This document shows positions 8,065-14,727 of a DNA stretch of 20,074 nucleotides, piece after piece. The DNA is taken from positions 1-20,074 of the forward strand of contig JAFRZS010000126.1 of NCBI GenBank assembly GCA_017442445.1, in the 5' to 3' direction. The stretch's first letter is position 1. The number at the start of each line of letters is the position of its first letter. A program made the position numbers and the translations under genes. The notes below the pieces were generated by a model. That model worked only from the letters and a program-made list of their open reading frames with translations. It was not told the DNA's origin and ran no database searches. Origin of the DNA: Clostridia bacterium (GTDB lineage Bacteria; Bacillota; Clostridia; Oscillospirales; Acutalibacteraceae).

Positions 8065-8108
8065 AAACAAGAAAGATATCAGCCGATATCTTCCTTGTTT
8101 CTTTTTTT
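8065..8108. terminator. Bidirectional terminator between hemW and the LRR gene
   Basis: A 16-bp stem with one mismatch (8065-8080 with 8085-8100) around an AGCC loop, T-rich on the plus side (8098-8108) and, read on the minus strand, followed by TTGTTTTTAT. The stop codon of the minus-strand LRR gene (8079-8081) lies inside the hairpin, so the terminator and the end of that coding region overlap. Confidence 0.88.
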
Positions 8109-9383
8109 CTTTACTGCAGAAATTATTATCCTCAATAATGCTAAAACAACTGCACTTGAAATTGCTATGTAAAATGATGTTTTTGTTTTCTTATTTTCGG
8201 GAGCTTTGTATGAAAATATTTTTTCTGCATTATTTATTTCATTATTGATTTTTACTAAATCAATTTTCTCCCAATCGGACTCATCACCTGCATATCTGAC
8301 CGTCTTTAAATTATCACAACCGTCACAGATATTCATACCGATTTTTTCAACTGATTTGGGCAAAGAAATCATTTCAAGATTTTTACATTCAGTAATCGCC
8401 CACGCTTCAATTTCTTTTAAACCTTCAGAAAAAACAAGCTCTTTTATTGCTGTGTTTGTAAATGCTCCTTCTGAAAGCAATTTGAGATTTTGTGGTAAAG
8501 TTACACTCGTCAAACTTTCACAATCAATAAATGCCTGATAAGAAATTGTTTCAACCGATGAGGGAATAACAATATTTTCTATACCGCTTCTCATAAACAA
8601 ACCCATCGGAATTTCTTTGATTTTATCGGGCAAGGAAACAGCTTTAAGTGACACGCAATCAACAAAAGTAAAAGGCTTTAATTCGGAAACTTTTTTCGGT
8701 ATATTTACTTTTTTAAGATTGTCACAATAGGCAAATGCAAATGTACTTATTTTTTCAACCGTATCAGGAAGGATTATTTCTTCAATTTCAGTGCAATTAA
8801 AAAACGCATGATTACCTATTGAAATCACATCACAGCCTTCAATTTTTTCCGGCACTTTTACTACACCTTTTGTATTTCTTTCACACTTGATAATTATTGC
8901 TTTTTTGTTTTCAATTACATATTCAAAAATACCGTGTTTTTTTGTTGTAGTTTCATCATTGAAATGAATCTTTGCATCGAACAAAGAAGTATCTTTAATA
9001 CCTTCATCAATTTCACATTCAAAGCCTATCTGAATTTCATTCCATTCCGAAGCGCTTCCCTCATAATAAGCATCTTTCAAGCCCGTGCAACCTCTGAAAG
9101 ATGTTGCATAAATTCCCGTAATAGTTTTCGGTATAACTATTGCTGTCAGCTCATTTGCATCTGCAAAAGCGCTGTCATGAATTGTTACAACAGGATTGCC
9201 TCCGATTTCCGCGGGAATTACAACTTTGCCGACAGGCTCGTAGCATTTCCCTATCATGCAGTAACCGTAATCACTCTCATCAAAATATTCAAAAATTCCC
9301 TCAGTTTCTGCCGATGCACTCAAAGACAGAATTGAAATTAAAATTGTAAAAAACAAAAGCAGAGATATTGTTTTTATTTTCAT
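8079..9383 (-). CDS. Secreted, membrane-anchored leucine-rich repeat protein (BspA-like, LRR_5)
   Basis: A 434-residue exported surface protein. A signal peptide (1-25: MKIK, hydrophobic core, ASA cleavage) is followed by BspA/Treponema-type LRRs of about 23 residues with the pattern I.(P)..v..I...AF..C..L..v..P (for example IGNHAFFNCTEIEEIILP). The repeats occur in two blocks (about 65-110 and 175-360). Each block ends with the aromatic motif often seen behind such repeats (YYEGSASEWNEI, RYAGDESDWEKI). A C-terminal helix (about 403-422) plus KKKRNK anchors it in the membrane; there is no LPXTG. Such proteins are usually adhesion or binding proteins; no partner can be named. It starts 5 bp after the EamA gene, so the two are probably co-transcribed. 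The ribosome site (AAAGG) is weak. Confidence 0.88.
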   Translation of the reverse strand: MKIKTISLLLFFTILISILSLSASAETEGIFEYFDESDYGYCMIGKCYEPVGKVVIPAEIGGNPVVTIHDSAFADANELTAIVIPKTITGIYATSFRGCTGLKDAYYEGSASEWNEIQIGFECEIDEGIKDTSLFDAKIHFNDETTTKKHGIFEYVIENKKAIIIKCERNTKGVVKVPEKIEGCDVISIGNHAFFNCTEIEEIILPDTVEKISTFAFAYCDNLKKVNIPKKVSELKPFTFVDCVSLKAVSLPDKIKEIPMGLFMRSGIENIVIPSSVETISYQAFIDCESLTSVTLPQNLKLLSEGAFTNTAIKELVFSEGLKEIEAWAITECKNLEMISLPKSVEKIGMNICDGCDNLKTVRYAGDESDWEKIDLVKINNEINNAEKIFSYKAPENKKTKTSFYIAISSAVVLALLRIIISAVKKKRNKEDIG

Positions 9384-9388
9384 GCAGC

Positions 9389-10279
9389 TTAAACCTTTCT
9401 TTTTTTCTGAAGCAATAATTCACACAGATTTTGTAACAAAATTCCACCGATGATAAACACCAAGGCAACGAATGAACGCGTTGCAATTTTTTCTTTTAAA
9501 ACAAGTGCTGAAATTATCAACGATAAAAACGGAGTGAGAAACGCAAGATTTGCAATCTTCGCCGTGTTGTCAACTCCCTTTAATGCCAACGCCCACAAAA
9601 GATACGCAAGTCCGTCAACAACAACTCCGAGCCATATCATTCCTATCCACTCTACACCCTTTATCATCACCCATTCTTCAGTGATGAGTCCGGCAATCAG
9701 AGCGCAGACACCCGTTACAAGCCAGAAAATCATCATAGAAATATTCTGGTCATAATCGTACTTTTTGTTAAGCACTGAAAAAAGTCCGTAACAAGCCGCC
9801 GCAACTATACAACTGATTATTCCGAAAATCTTGTTCCCCGATGTCAATGCACCGCTTCCTGTTGAAAGAATTATAATTCCGACAAATGAACATATCATAG
9901 CAAAAGCTTTCATTACGGTCATTTTTTCTTTGAGTATTATACATGAGAAAATAACCAACATTATAGGCCAAAGATAATTGAGAATACAAGCTTCCTGTGA
10001 GGTTAAATTTGCAAGTCCGTAATAATAGAGTGCGGAATACAAAAATAATCCGACAAAACCAAGACCGCCCATTACGGAATAATCTTTGAGAGAATATGTA
10101 TTCAATTTTTTTATATTTCCGTTTTTTATGTTTATAATCAATAAAAAGGCAACCGCAAAAAAACTGCTTATCGAAAGTGCTTCAAGATTCGGAATATCTG
10201 AAAGCATTTTTTTGACAACTGCCGCCATTGTTGACCATATTGAAACTGTTATCAATGCAAAGGTATAATTTTTCTTCAC
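9389..10279 (-). CDS. EamA-family (DMT superfamily) transporter
   Basis: A 296-residue protein with about ten transmembrane helices in two EamA repeats. The first half has the EamA-type IWSTMAAVVKK start and LTSQEACILNYLWPIMLVIFSCIILKEK; the second half has LGVVVDGLAYLLWALALKG, ANLAFLTPFLSLIISALVLKEK and a final hydrophobic helix. DMT exporters move small metabolites or amino acids; the substrate cannot be read from sequence. The start is taken as GTG at 10279 because AAGGTGAT lies five bases upstream and the resulting N-terminus (VKKNYTFALITVSIWS) is typical; upstream extension to 10324 would cross the promoter. A sigma-A promoter lies just upstream. The LRR surface protein follows after 5 bp. 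Confidence 0.9.
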   Translation of the reverse strand: MKKNYTFALITVSIWSTMAAVVKKMLSDIPNLEALSISSFFAVAFLLIINIKNGNIKKLNTYSLKDYSVMGGLGFVGLFLYSALYYYGLANLTSQEACILNYLWPIMLVIFSCIILKEKMTVMKAFAMICSFVGIIILSTGSGALTSGNKIFGIISCIVAAACYGLFSVLNKKYDYDQNISMMIFWLVTGVCALIAGLITEEWVMIKGVEWIGMIWLGVVVDGLAYLLWALALKGVDNTAKIANLAFLTPFLSLIISALVLKEKIATRSFVALVFIIGGILLQNLCELLLQKKRKV

Positions 10280-10295
10280 TAATATCACCTTGTAA

Positions 10296-10324
10296 ATTAT
10301 ATCATCTGAAAAAGATAAAAGCAA
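10296..10324 (-). promoter_or_regulatory. Sigma-A promoter of the EamA-LRR operon
   Basis: On the minus strand: TTGCTT (10319-10324), 17-nt spacer, perfect TATAAT (10296-10301). The -35 box lies in the T-rich tail of the neighbouring terminator, a very tight gene boundary. Confidence 0.65.
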
Positions 10325-10350
10325 TAAGCACCCGATTAAATCGGGTGCTT
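10310..10350 (-). terminator. Terminator behind the zinc-ribbon membrane protein gene
   Basis: A perfect 12-bp inverted repeat (AAGCACCCGATT at 10326-10337 and its complement at 10339-10350; practical loop of about 5 nt). Read on the minus strand it is followed by a T-rich stretch. It closes the GPH1 - zinc-ribbon transcript. Confidence 0.8.
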
Positions 10351-10360
10351 AATTCAATCA

Positions 10361-11203
10361 TTATTTTTTTGCTTCCTCTTTAGCTTCTTTCTTCTTGTTT
10401 TTCTTGAAGAGATTATCAAGAGGAGACTTTTTCTTTTTCTTGGGCTGTTTGTAACCAAGAGGAACGATTTCGGGATACTTAACCTGAATTGCAAATTTCT
10501 TTGAGAAAAGTACAATGTTGATTGCAAGTGTGAGAACAAGTAAACCGATTGCTAAATATGAACCAATTCCGATTGATGTGCTGAATGTCTCTGCACCGAA
10601 AACAGCTGTGTATCCTGTACCTGCAAGATTGAAGAAAACTACTGACAAAACTGCTAAAACAATGTTGATGACAGAGAGTGAAAGTGTTCTCGGTTTACCC
10701 TTGGGTGAACAAGCAAGTGTAATCAATAGAAGATTGAGTACAATGCCGATTACCATAAGTGCTGTTGTAACGATTGATATAAGCAAATATATGGACGGTG
10801 TTCCGAATAAATCAGAACCTATTGCTTTGAAGAATCCACCGAAATTGAAGGTTGACATCAATTCGTAAATTCCGATTGCATTAACATTCATAGCGTTTGT
10901 ATAGAACGGAATGTTTGTAGCAATTTTTACCAAAGGCAAGAAGAATGCGCCTACAGGTAATAATGTGAGAATTATTCTTAAGATTGCAAGAACTTTTTCT
11001 CTTGTTGATGATGAACCGATGAAAGCAGCCTTAACACGAGCTGTTTTCATAACAAACTCTCTGTGTTCTTTTTCAGCGCGTTCAGAGTCGGCCAAAAGTC
11101 TTTTTTCTATATCAAAATACACAAGGTTAACACCGCAATTTTTGCAGTTCGGACGCCAATCGAAAATGCCGATTTTCACGCCGCAATTTGGACATTTTGC
11201 CAT
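10361..11203 (-). CDS. Zinc-ribbon membrane protein, unknown function
   Basis: A 280-residue protein I do not recognise beyond its parts. The N-terminal zinc ribbon has C4-x2-C7 and C20-x2-C23 (CPNCG...CKNCG). A charged, probably helical linker (31-68) leads to four predicted transmembrane helices (about 70-92, 136-164, 174-195 and 212-234). A very basic tail (252-280) is rich in Lys. The ribbon and tail are probably cytoplasmic. The start is supported by GGAGG eight bases upstream. The gene begins 41 bp behind GPH transporter 1 with no terminator between, so the two are probably co-transcribed; a role in assembling, regulating or sensing with that transporter is only inference. It is not a typical GPH partner. 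Confidence 0.85.
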   Translation of the reverse strand: MAKCPNCGVKIGIFDWRPNCKNCGVNLVYFDIEKRLLADSERAEKEHREFVMKTARVKAAFIGSSSTREKVLAILRIILTLLPVGAFFLPLVKIATNIPFYTNAMNVNAIGIYELMSTFNFGGFFKAIGSDLFGTPSIYLLISIVTTALMVIGIVLNLLLITLACSPKGKPRTLSLSVINIVLAVLSVVFFNLAGTGYTAVFGAETFSTSIGIGSYLAIGLLVLTLAINIVLFSKKFAIQVKYPEIVPLGYKQPKKKKKSPLDNLFKKNKKKEAKEEAKK

Positions 11204-11244
11204 AATCTATTCCTCCAAAATAATTTTATCTGACAGCTTGAAAC

Positions 11245-12717
11245 TTAGTTCTCTTTAGTCTGTGTTGCTTCTCTTGCTGCTGCAGATCTTCTTTCCATAA
11301 GGTCTGCATACATCTGATCACGTTTTTCACCTGTAAGGTTGTAGAATAACATCGGAATATAACCGAGCGCACCTGTTACAACCGGAACGATTGTGAAAAG
11401 ACAGAAAATATAGAATTTAGTCTTATCAGTCTGAACTGTGCTGCCCTGCTGATAGTTGATAAGCTTCAAAACAGCAGCACCGACAGATGCTGTCACAGTA
11501 GCAACGAGCTTTGTTGCAAATCCTGTTGCAACCGAAGTCATGGCTTCTGTACGATAACCGTTTTTCCATTCGCAGTAGTCCATAGCTTCGTTGAAAATTT
11601 CTGTGGGGATAATCTTCTTCAATGCATAGAAGAAGCAGAATACCATTTCCTGAATCATAAGAAGCGGAACCATAACATAAAGGTTGTCATAGTTACCTAC
11701 ACCGATAAGGAATACAAGAATCCAAAGGAGCTGAGGAACACCGTGCTGTATGAACCATAATGCTTTTGTACTGAATTTACGTCTGAACCACGGAACGAAT
11801 GCATATGAAAGATATGAAATCGGGCTTCCGGGGATACCGACGATTGTTTTAAGTGATGCCATGTTGAGAACGTCAACATAATAGATTGAAGCATAACCGC
11901 TGATTGTAAATGCTGAAAGGAAATTTGAAAGTGTAATCATCATCATAGGTCTGTTGTTGATGATTGATTTTATACCGTCAATAATGCTGGGCTTCTTTGT
12001 TGACTGCATAACACGTTCGTGATAAAGAATATATGATCTTGCCTGGAAGAAGAAAGGTATAACTGTGCAGAATACTGCCATACCGATCAATGCTGTGCTT
12101 ACAGACCAGCCAAGGATATCTCTTGTACATAAGTCAACAATAACACCTGTTGCGATTTCGGGAGCACTGCCCCAGATACTATCAAGGAAGTTGGAGCTTG
12201 TAATAAGCTTCGTTCGCTCATTCGGATTTGGCGTGATCGTCGCCAGAACACCCGTTGCACCTGCGGATAGGAACGTACCCATGGTTTCTCGGAAAACATA
12301 TAGTATCGTATAGAAAATAAGTTTTCTCGGATCATCGGGTGTCGTACCGTTAAAAATAACGGGTAAAAGCCAGTATGCCATGTTTCCGAAGAAACAAGGA
12401 ATCATAAATCCTACGATATAGGGCTTGAATTTACCCCATCTTGTTCTTGTTCTGTCAACGATTGTTGCGATAAGAATATCATTGATGATATCCCAGATAC
12501 CTGCAATCATCGTAACCTTTGCCATGTACTCAAGGTCAACATTGAGTACATTGTAAGTAAAATAAGAAGTATAAGAGCCTAAATTGAACGACTTGAACGA
12601 GTGCGCCAATATGTATGCTCTTGATTCTTTACCGGGTATGTAACGTCTGTCCAGCGATATCGCCGGGCTGTATTCAAGCACTTCACCGGTAGCAGTTGTA
12701 ACAGTTTGTTCTGCCAC
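11245..12717 (-). CDS. GPH-family (MelB-like) cation:solute symporter, copy 1
   Basis: A 490-residue transporter with about 12 transmembrane helices of the glycoside-pentoside-hexuronide:cation symporter family. Diagnostic motifs are WDIIND (Asp76 and Asp80, matching the MelB cation-site pair), DRTRTRWGKFKP at 88-99 and MDYCEWKNGYRTEAM around Lys385, which matches the MelB helix XI Lys. The MelB sugar-contact Asp and Trp of helix IV align by eye with Ser151 and Thr155, so the substrate is probably not a MelB-type galactoside. A conserved cytoplasmic N-terminus (YSPAISLDRRYIPGKESRA, 16-34) precedes helix I. Translation starts at GTG behind AGGTGGG. It is the last of four tandem paralogs and closest to copy 3, and it probably shares a transcript with the zinc-ribbon protein. 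Confidence 0.9.
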   Translation of the reverse strand: MAEQTVTTATGEVLEYSPAISLDRRYIPGKESRAYILAHSFKSFNLGSYTSYFTYNVLNVDLEYMAKVTMIAGIWDIINDILIATIVDRTRTRWGKFKPYIVGFMIPCFFGNMAYWLLPVIFNGTTPDDPRKLIFYTILYVFRETMGTFLSAGATGVLATITPNPNERTKLITSSNFLDSIWGSAPEIATGVIVDLCTRDILGWSVSTALIGMAVFCTVIPFFFQARSYILYHERVMQSTKKPSIIDGIKSIINNRPMMMITLSNFLSAFTISGYASIYYVDVLNMASLKTIVGIPGSPISYLSYAFVPWFRRKFSTKALWFIQHGVPQLLWILVFLIGVGNYDNLYVMVPLLMIQEMVFCFFYALKKIIPTEIFNEAMDYCEWKNGYRTEAMTSVATGFATKLVATVTASVGAAVLKLINYQQGSTVQTDKTKFYIFCLFTIVPVVTGALGYIPMLFYNLTGEKRDQMYADLMERRSAAAREATQTKEN

Positions 12718-12767
12718 GAGTTAATCCCACCTTTTTCTGTTGATTATGCTTCATAACATGTCGTATT

Positions 12768-12796
12768 ATTCTATCACAAAACACAACATTTATCAA
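12768..12796 (-). promoter_or_regulatory. Proximal sigma-A promoter of GPH copy 1
   Basis: On the minus strand: TTGATA (12791-12796), 17 nt, TAGAAT (12768-12773), each box 5/6 to consensus. Leader to the GTG is about 45 nt. Confidence 0.7.
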
Positions 12797-12820
12797 GACA
12801 TTTTTGTAAATTGTACAATT
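12797..12820 (-). promoter_or_regulatory. Conserved element upstream of the GPH copy 1 promoter
   Basis: Directly upstream of -35. It contains the 12-bp perfect palindrome AATTGTACAATT (12809-12820) and a looser ACATTTT...AAATTGT dyad. The same position before GPH copies 2 and 3 holds a related sequence. It could be an activator or repressor site, or an AT-rich UP element. Confidence 0.45.
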
Positions 12821-13000
12821 CGCACAATAGGAAGGTTCGTTTTTTGTCATAATCACAAAAACAATAAGTTCAGCGATTTCTGCACATTACTACCTTCTGT
12901 CTTATTTATACATTAATTTGCCTTGTTTTGTCAACTTACTCAATTCATTGAAATTAACCGTTCACAAAATATTAAATATTATATAACAAGTATATTATAT
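12821..13000 (-). promoter_or_regulatory. Intergenic region GPH2-GPH1 with possible distal promoter
   Basis: With the proximal promoter and element listed separately, this is the rest of a 283-bp gap. On the minus strand there is a perfect TTGACA (12929-12934), an 18-nt spacer and TATAAA (12905-12910), which would give a leader of about 180 nt to GPH1. No convincing terminator follows GPH2; an AT-only dyad at 12968-12980 is too weak, so read-through from GPH2 is possible. No credible small gene is seen. Confidence 0.5.
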
Positions 13001-14479
13001 TTATTTCTTTTCAGCCTCGGTATTTGCATTTCTTGCTGCTGCAGATCTTCTTTCCATAAGATCAGCATACATTTTGTCGCGCTTTTCGCCTGTAAGATTA
13101 TAGAAAAGCATGGGAATGTATCCGAGAGCACCTGTAACAACAGGAACAACTGTAGCAAGAGCAAATATGTAGAACTTTGTCTGATCTGTCTGAACTGTGC
13201 CGCCCTGCTGATAATTTATCAGGCTGAGAATTATTACGCCTATTGCTTCTGAAGCTTTCTGTGCAAGTTTTGTTGCGAAGTTTGCAGCAACTGATGTCAT
13301 AGCCTCTGTACGGTAACCGTTTTTCCATTCGCAGTAGTCCATAGCTTCGTTGAAAATTTCTGTGGGAATAATCTTCTTCAATGCATAGAAGAAGCAGAAT
13401 GCTGTTTCCTGAAGCATCAGAACCGGAGCCATTATCCAGACATTATCATAGAAGCCTGCACCGACAATGAATACAACTACCCACAAAAGCTGAGGTACAC
13501 CGTGTTGGATAAACCACAGAGCTTTTGTGCTGAATTTTCTTCTGAACCACGGCACAAACATATAAGATAAATATGAAATCGGTGCGCCGGGAATACCGAC
13601 AATTGTTTTGAGGGATGCAAAATTAAGAACTTCCTTATAGTACAAAGACATATTTGCAGGTCTTACAGAGAAGCCTGAGAGGAAGTCAGAAAGTGTAATC
13701 ATAAGCATCGGACGGTTTGTTACAATAGATTTAAGTCCGTCAATGATGCTCGGTTTCTTGACTGACTGCATAACACGTTCATGGTAACGAAGGTTTCTGT
13801 TAACTTCAAAACCGAAGGGAATTACTGTGCAGATAACACCCATTGTGACAAGAATGCTTGTATCGGAAAATCCGAGATAATCTCTGCCTGCCATATCTAT
13901 AAGAACACCTGTTAAAAGTTCAGGTGCGCTTCCGTAGATACTGCCGAGGAAATGAGAATTCGTAATAAGCTTCGTTCTTTCATTCGGGTTCGGTGTAATC
14001 GTTGCTATTACACCCTTTTTACCAACTGATTGGAACGTCAGCAACGTTTCTTTCAGAACAAATAAAATCGTATATGCCGCCAACTTTATCGGATCGCTTT
14101 CTCCGTATCCCCCGAAAATAACAGGAAAAAGGAACCAAAGCATATTTGCCATAAAGCAAGGTACCATAAATCCGACAAGATAAGGTTTGAATTTACCCCA
14201 CCTTGTTCTTGTTCTGTCAATGATAGTTGCAATCAAAACGTCATTGATTACATCCCAGATACTTGCAACAAGAATAACCTTTGCCATATACTCAAAATTA
14301 ACACAAAGTGCATTGTAGGTAAATATTGAAGAATATGTACCAAGCTTAAACGAGTCAAAGGATTCAAAAAGAATTTGCGCTCTTGACTCTTTACCCGGAA
14401 TATAGCGTCTGTCCAATGATATCGCAGGGCTATATTCTGTTACTTCGCCTGTTGCGGTTGTAACTGTTTTCTCTGCCAC
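13001..14479 (-). CDS. GPH-family (MelB-like) cation:solute symporter, copy 2 (most divergent)
   Basis: A 492-residue, 12-helix GPH transporter, clearly a paralog of its neighbours: same N-terminal YSPAISLDRRYIPGKESRA, same WDVIND cation-site Asp pair, DRTRTRWGKFKPY, MDYCEWKNGYRTEAM and C-terminal YNLTGEKRD.MYADLMERRSAAA. It is the outlier of the four. Helix IV reads FQSVGKKGVIATIT with two lysines where the others have A/S/G-T-G; the loop before it is GYGESDPIKLAAYT instead of ...DPRKLI(F/Y)YT; the segment after helix VII is VRPANMSLYYKEVLNFAS instead of ...SIYYVDVLNMAS. Positive charge in the presumed substrate cavity may mean an anionic substrate. It starts with GTG, and the ribosome leader is almost identical to that of copy 1. 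Confidence 0.9.
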   Translation of the reverse strand: MAEKTVTTATGEVTEYSPAISLDRRYIPGKESRAQILFESFDSFKLGTYSSIFTYNALCVNFEYMAKVILVASIWDVINDVLIATIIDRTRTRWGKFKPYLVGFMVPCFMANMLWFLFPVIFGGYGESDPIKLAAYTILFVLKETLLTFQSVGKKGVIATITPNPNERTKLITNSHFLGSIYGSAPELLTGVLIDMAGRDYLGFSDTSILVTMGVICTVIPFGFEVNRNLRYHERVMQSVKKPSIIDGLKSIVTNRPMLMITLSDFLSGFSVRPANMSLYYKEVLNFASLKTIVGIPGAPISYLSYMFVPWFRRKFSTKALWFIQHGVPQLLWVVVFIVGAGFYDNVWIMAPVLMLQETAFCFFYALKKIIPTEIFNEAMDYCEWKNGYRTEAMTSVAANFATKLAQKASEAIGVIILSLINYQQGGTVQTDQTKFYIFALATVVPVVTGALGYIPMLFYNLTGEKRDKMYADLMERRSAAARNANTEAEKK

Positions 14480-14538
14480 GAGTTTATCCCACCTTTTTTA
14501 TATAATTGCAAAAAAAATAAAATTTGCTTTGATGGTGT

Positions 14539-14567
14539 ATAATAACATATTTCTGTTGTGTTTTCAA
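14539..14567 (-). promoter_or_regulatory. Sigma-A promoter of GPH copy 2
   Basis: On the minus strand: TTGAAA (14562-14567), 17 nt, TATTAT (14539-14544), both 5/6. The 20 bases upstream of -35 (14568-14587) resemble the element before copy 1, with every difference a transition (C/T or A/G). Confidence 0.7.
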
Positions 14568-14621
14568 GATGTTTTTACAAATTATGTGTTCTGCGAATCC
14601 TGATTCATTTTTATTTACAAC

Positions 14622-14659
14622 TAAAAAAACGGACAAACCGAGCGGTGCGGTTTGTCCGT
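14622..14659 (-). terminator. Rho-independent terminator behind GPH copy 3
   Basis: A perfect 12-bp stem (ACGGACAAACCG, 14629-14640, with 14648-14659), 7-nt loop, followed on the minus strand by TTTTTTTAG. It is the only clear terminator inside the array and separates copies 3 and 2. Confidence 0.9.
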
Positions 14660-14727
14660 AGTATAAAACATAAAATCTTACCGTTTTTTGATATTAATTT
14701 ATAGGGTTCTATGCGTTTTTATAAATT

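Noticed and set aside
12704..12850. Short minus-strand frame with two CxxC motifs starting at the ATG near 12850 and overlapping the GPH1 start
   Set aside because: No Shine-Dalgarno site, it spans the promoter and palindrome, and the Cys pattern is probably accidental in AT-rich DNA.
12884..12904. Possible five-codon leader peptide (ATGTGCAGAAATCGCTGA) after the distal GPH1 promoter
   Set aside because: A weak AAGGT site precedes it, but there is no attenuator hairpin or regulatory codon run.
12968..12980. AT-only palindrome AATATTAAATATT behind GPH2
   Set aside because: Too weak thermodynamically and without a T-tract; not accepted as terminator.
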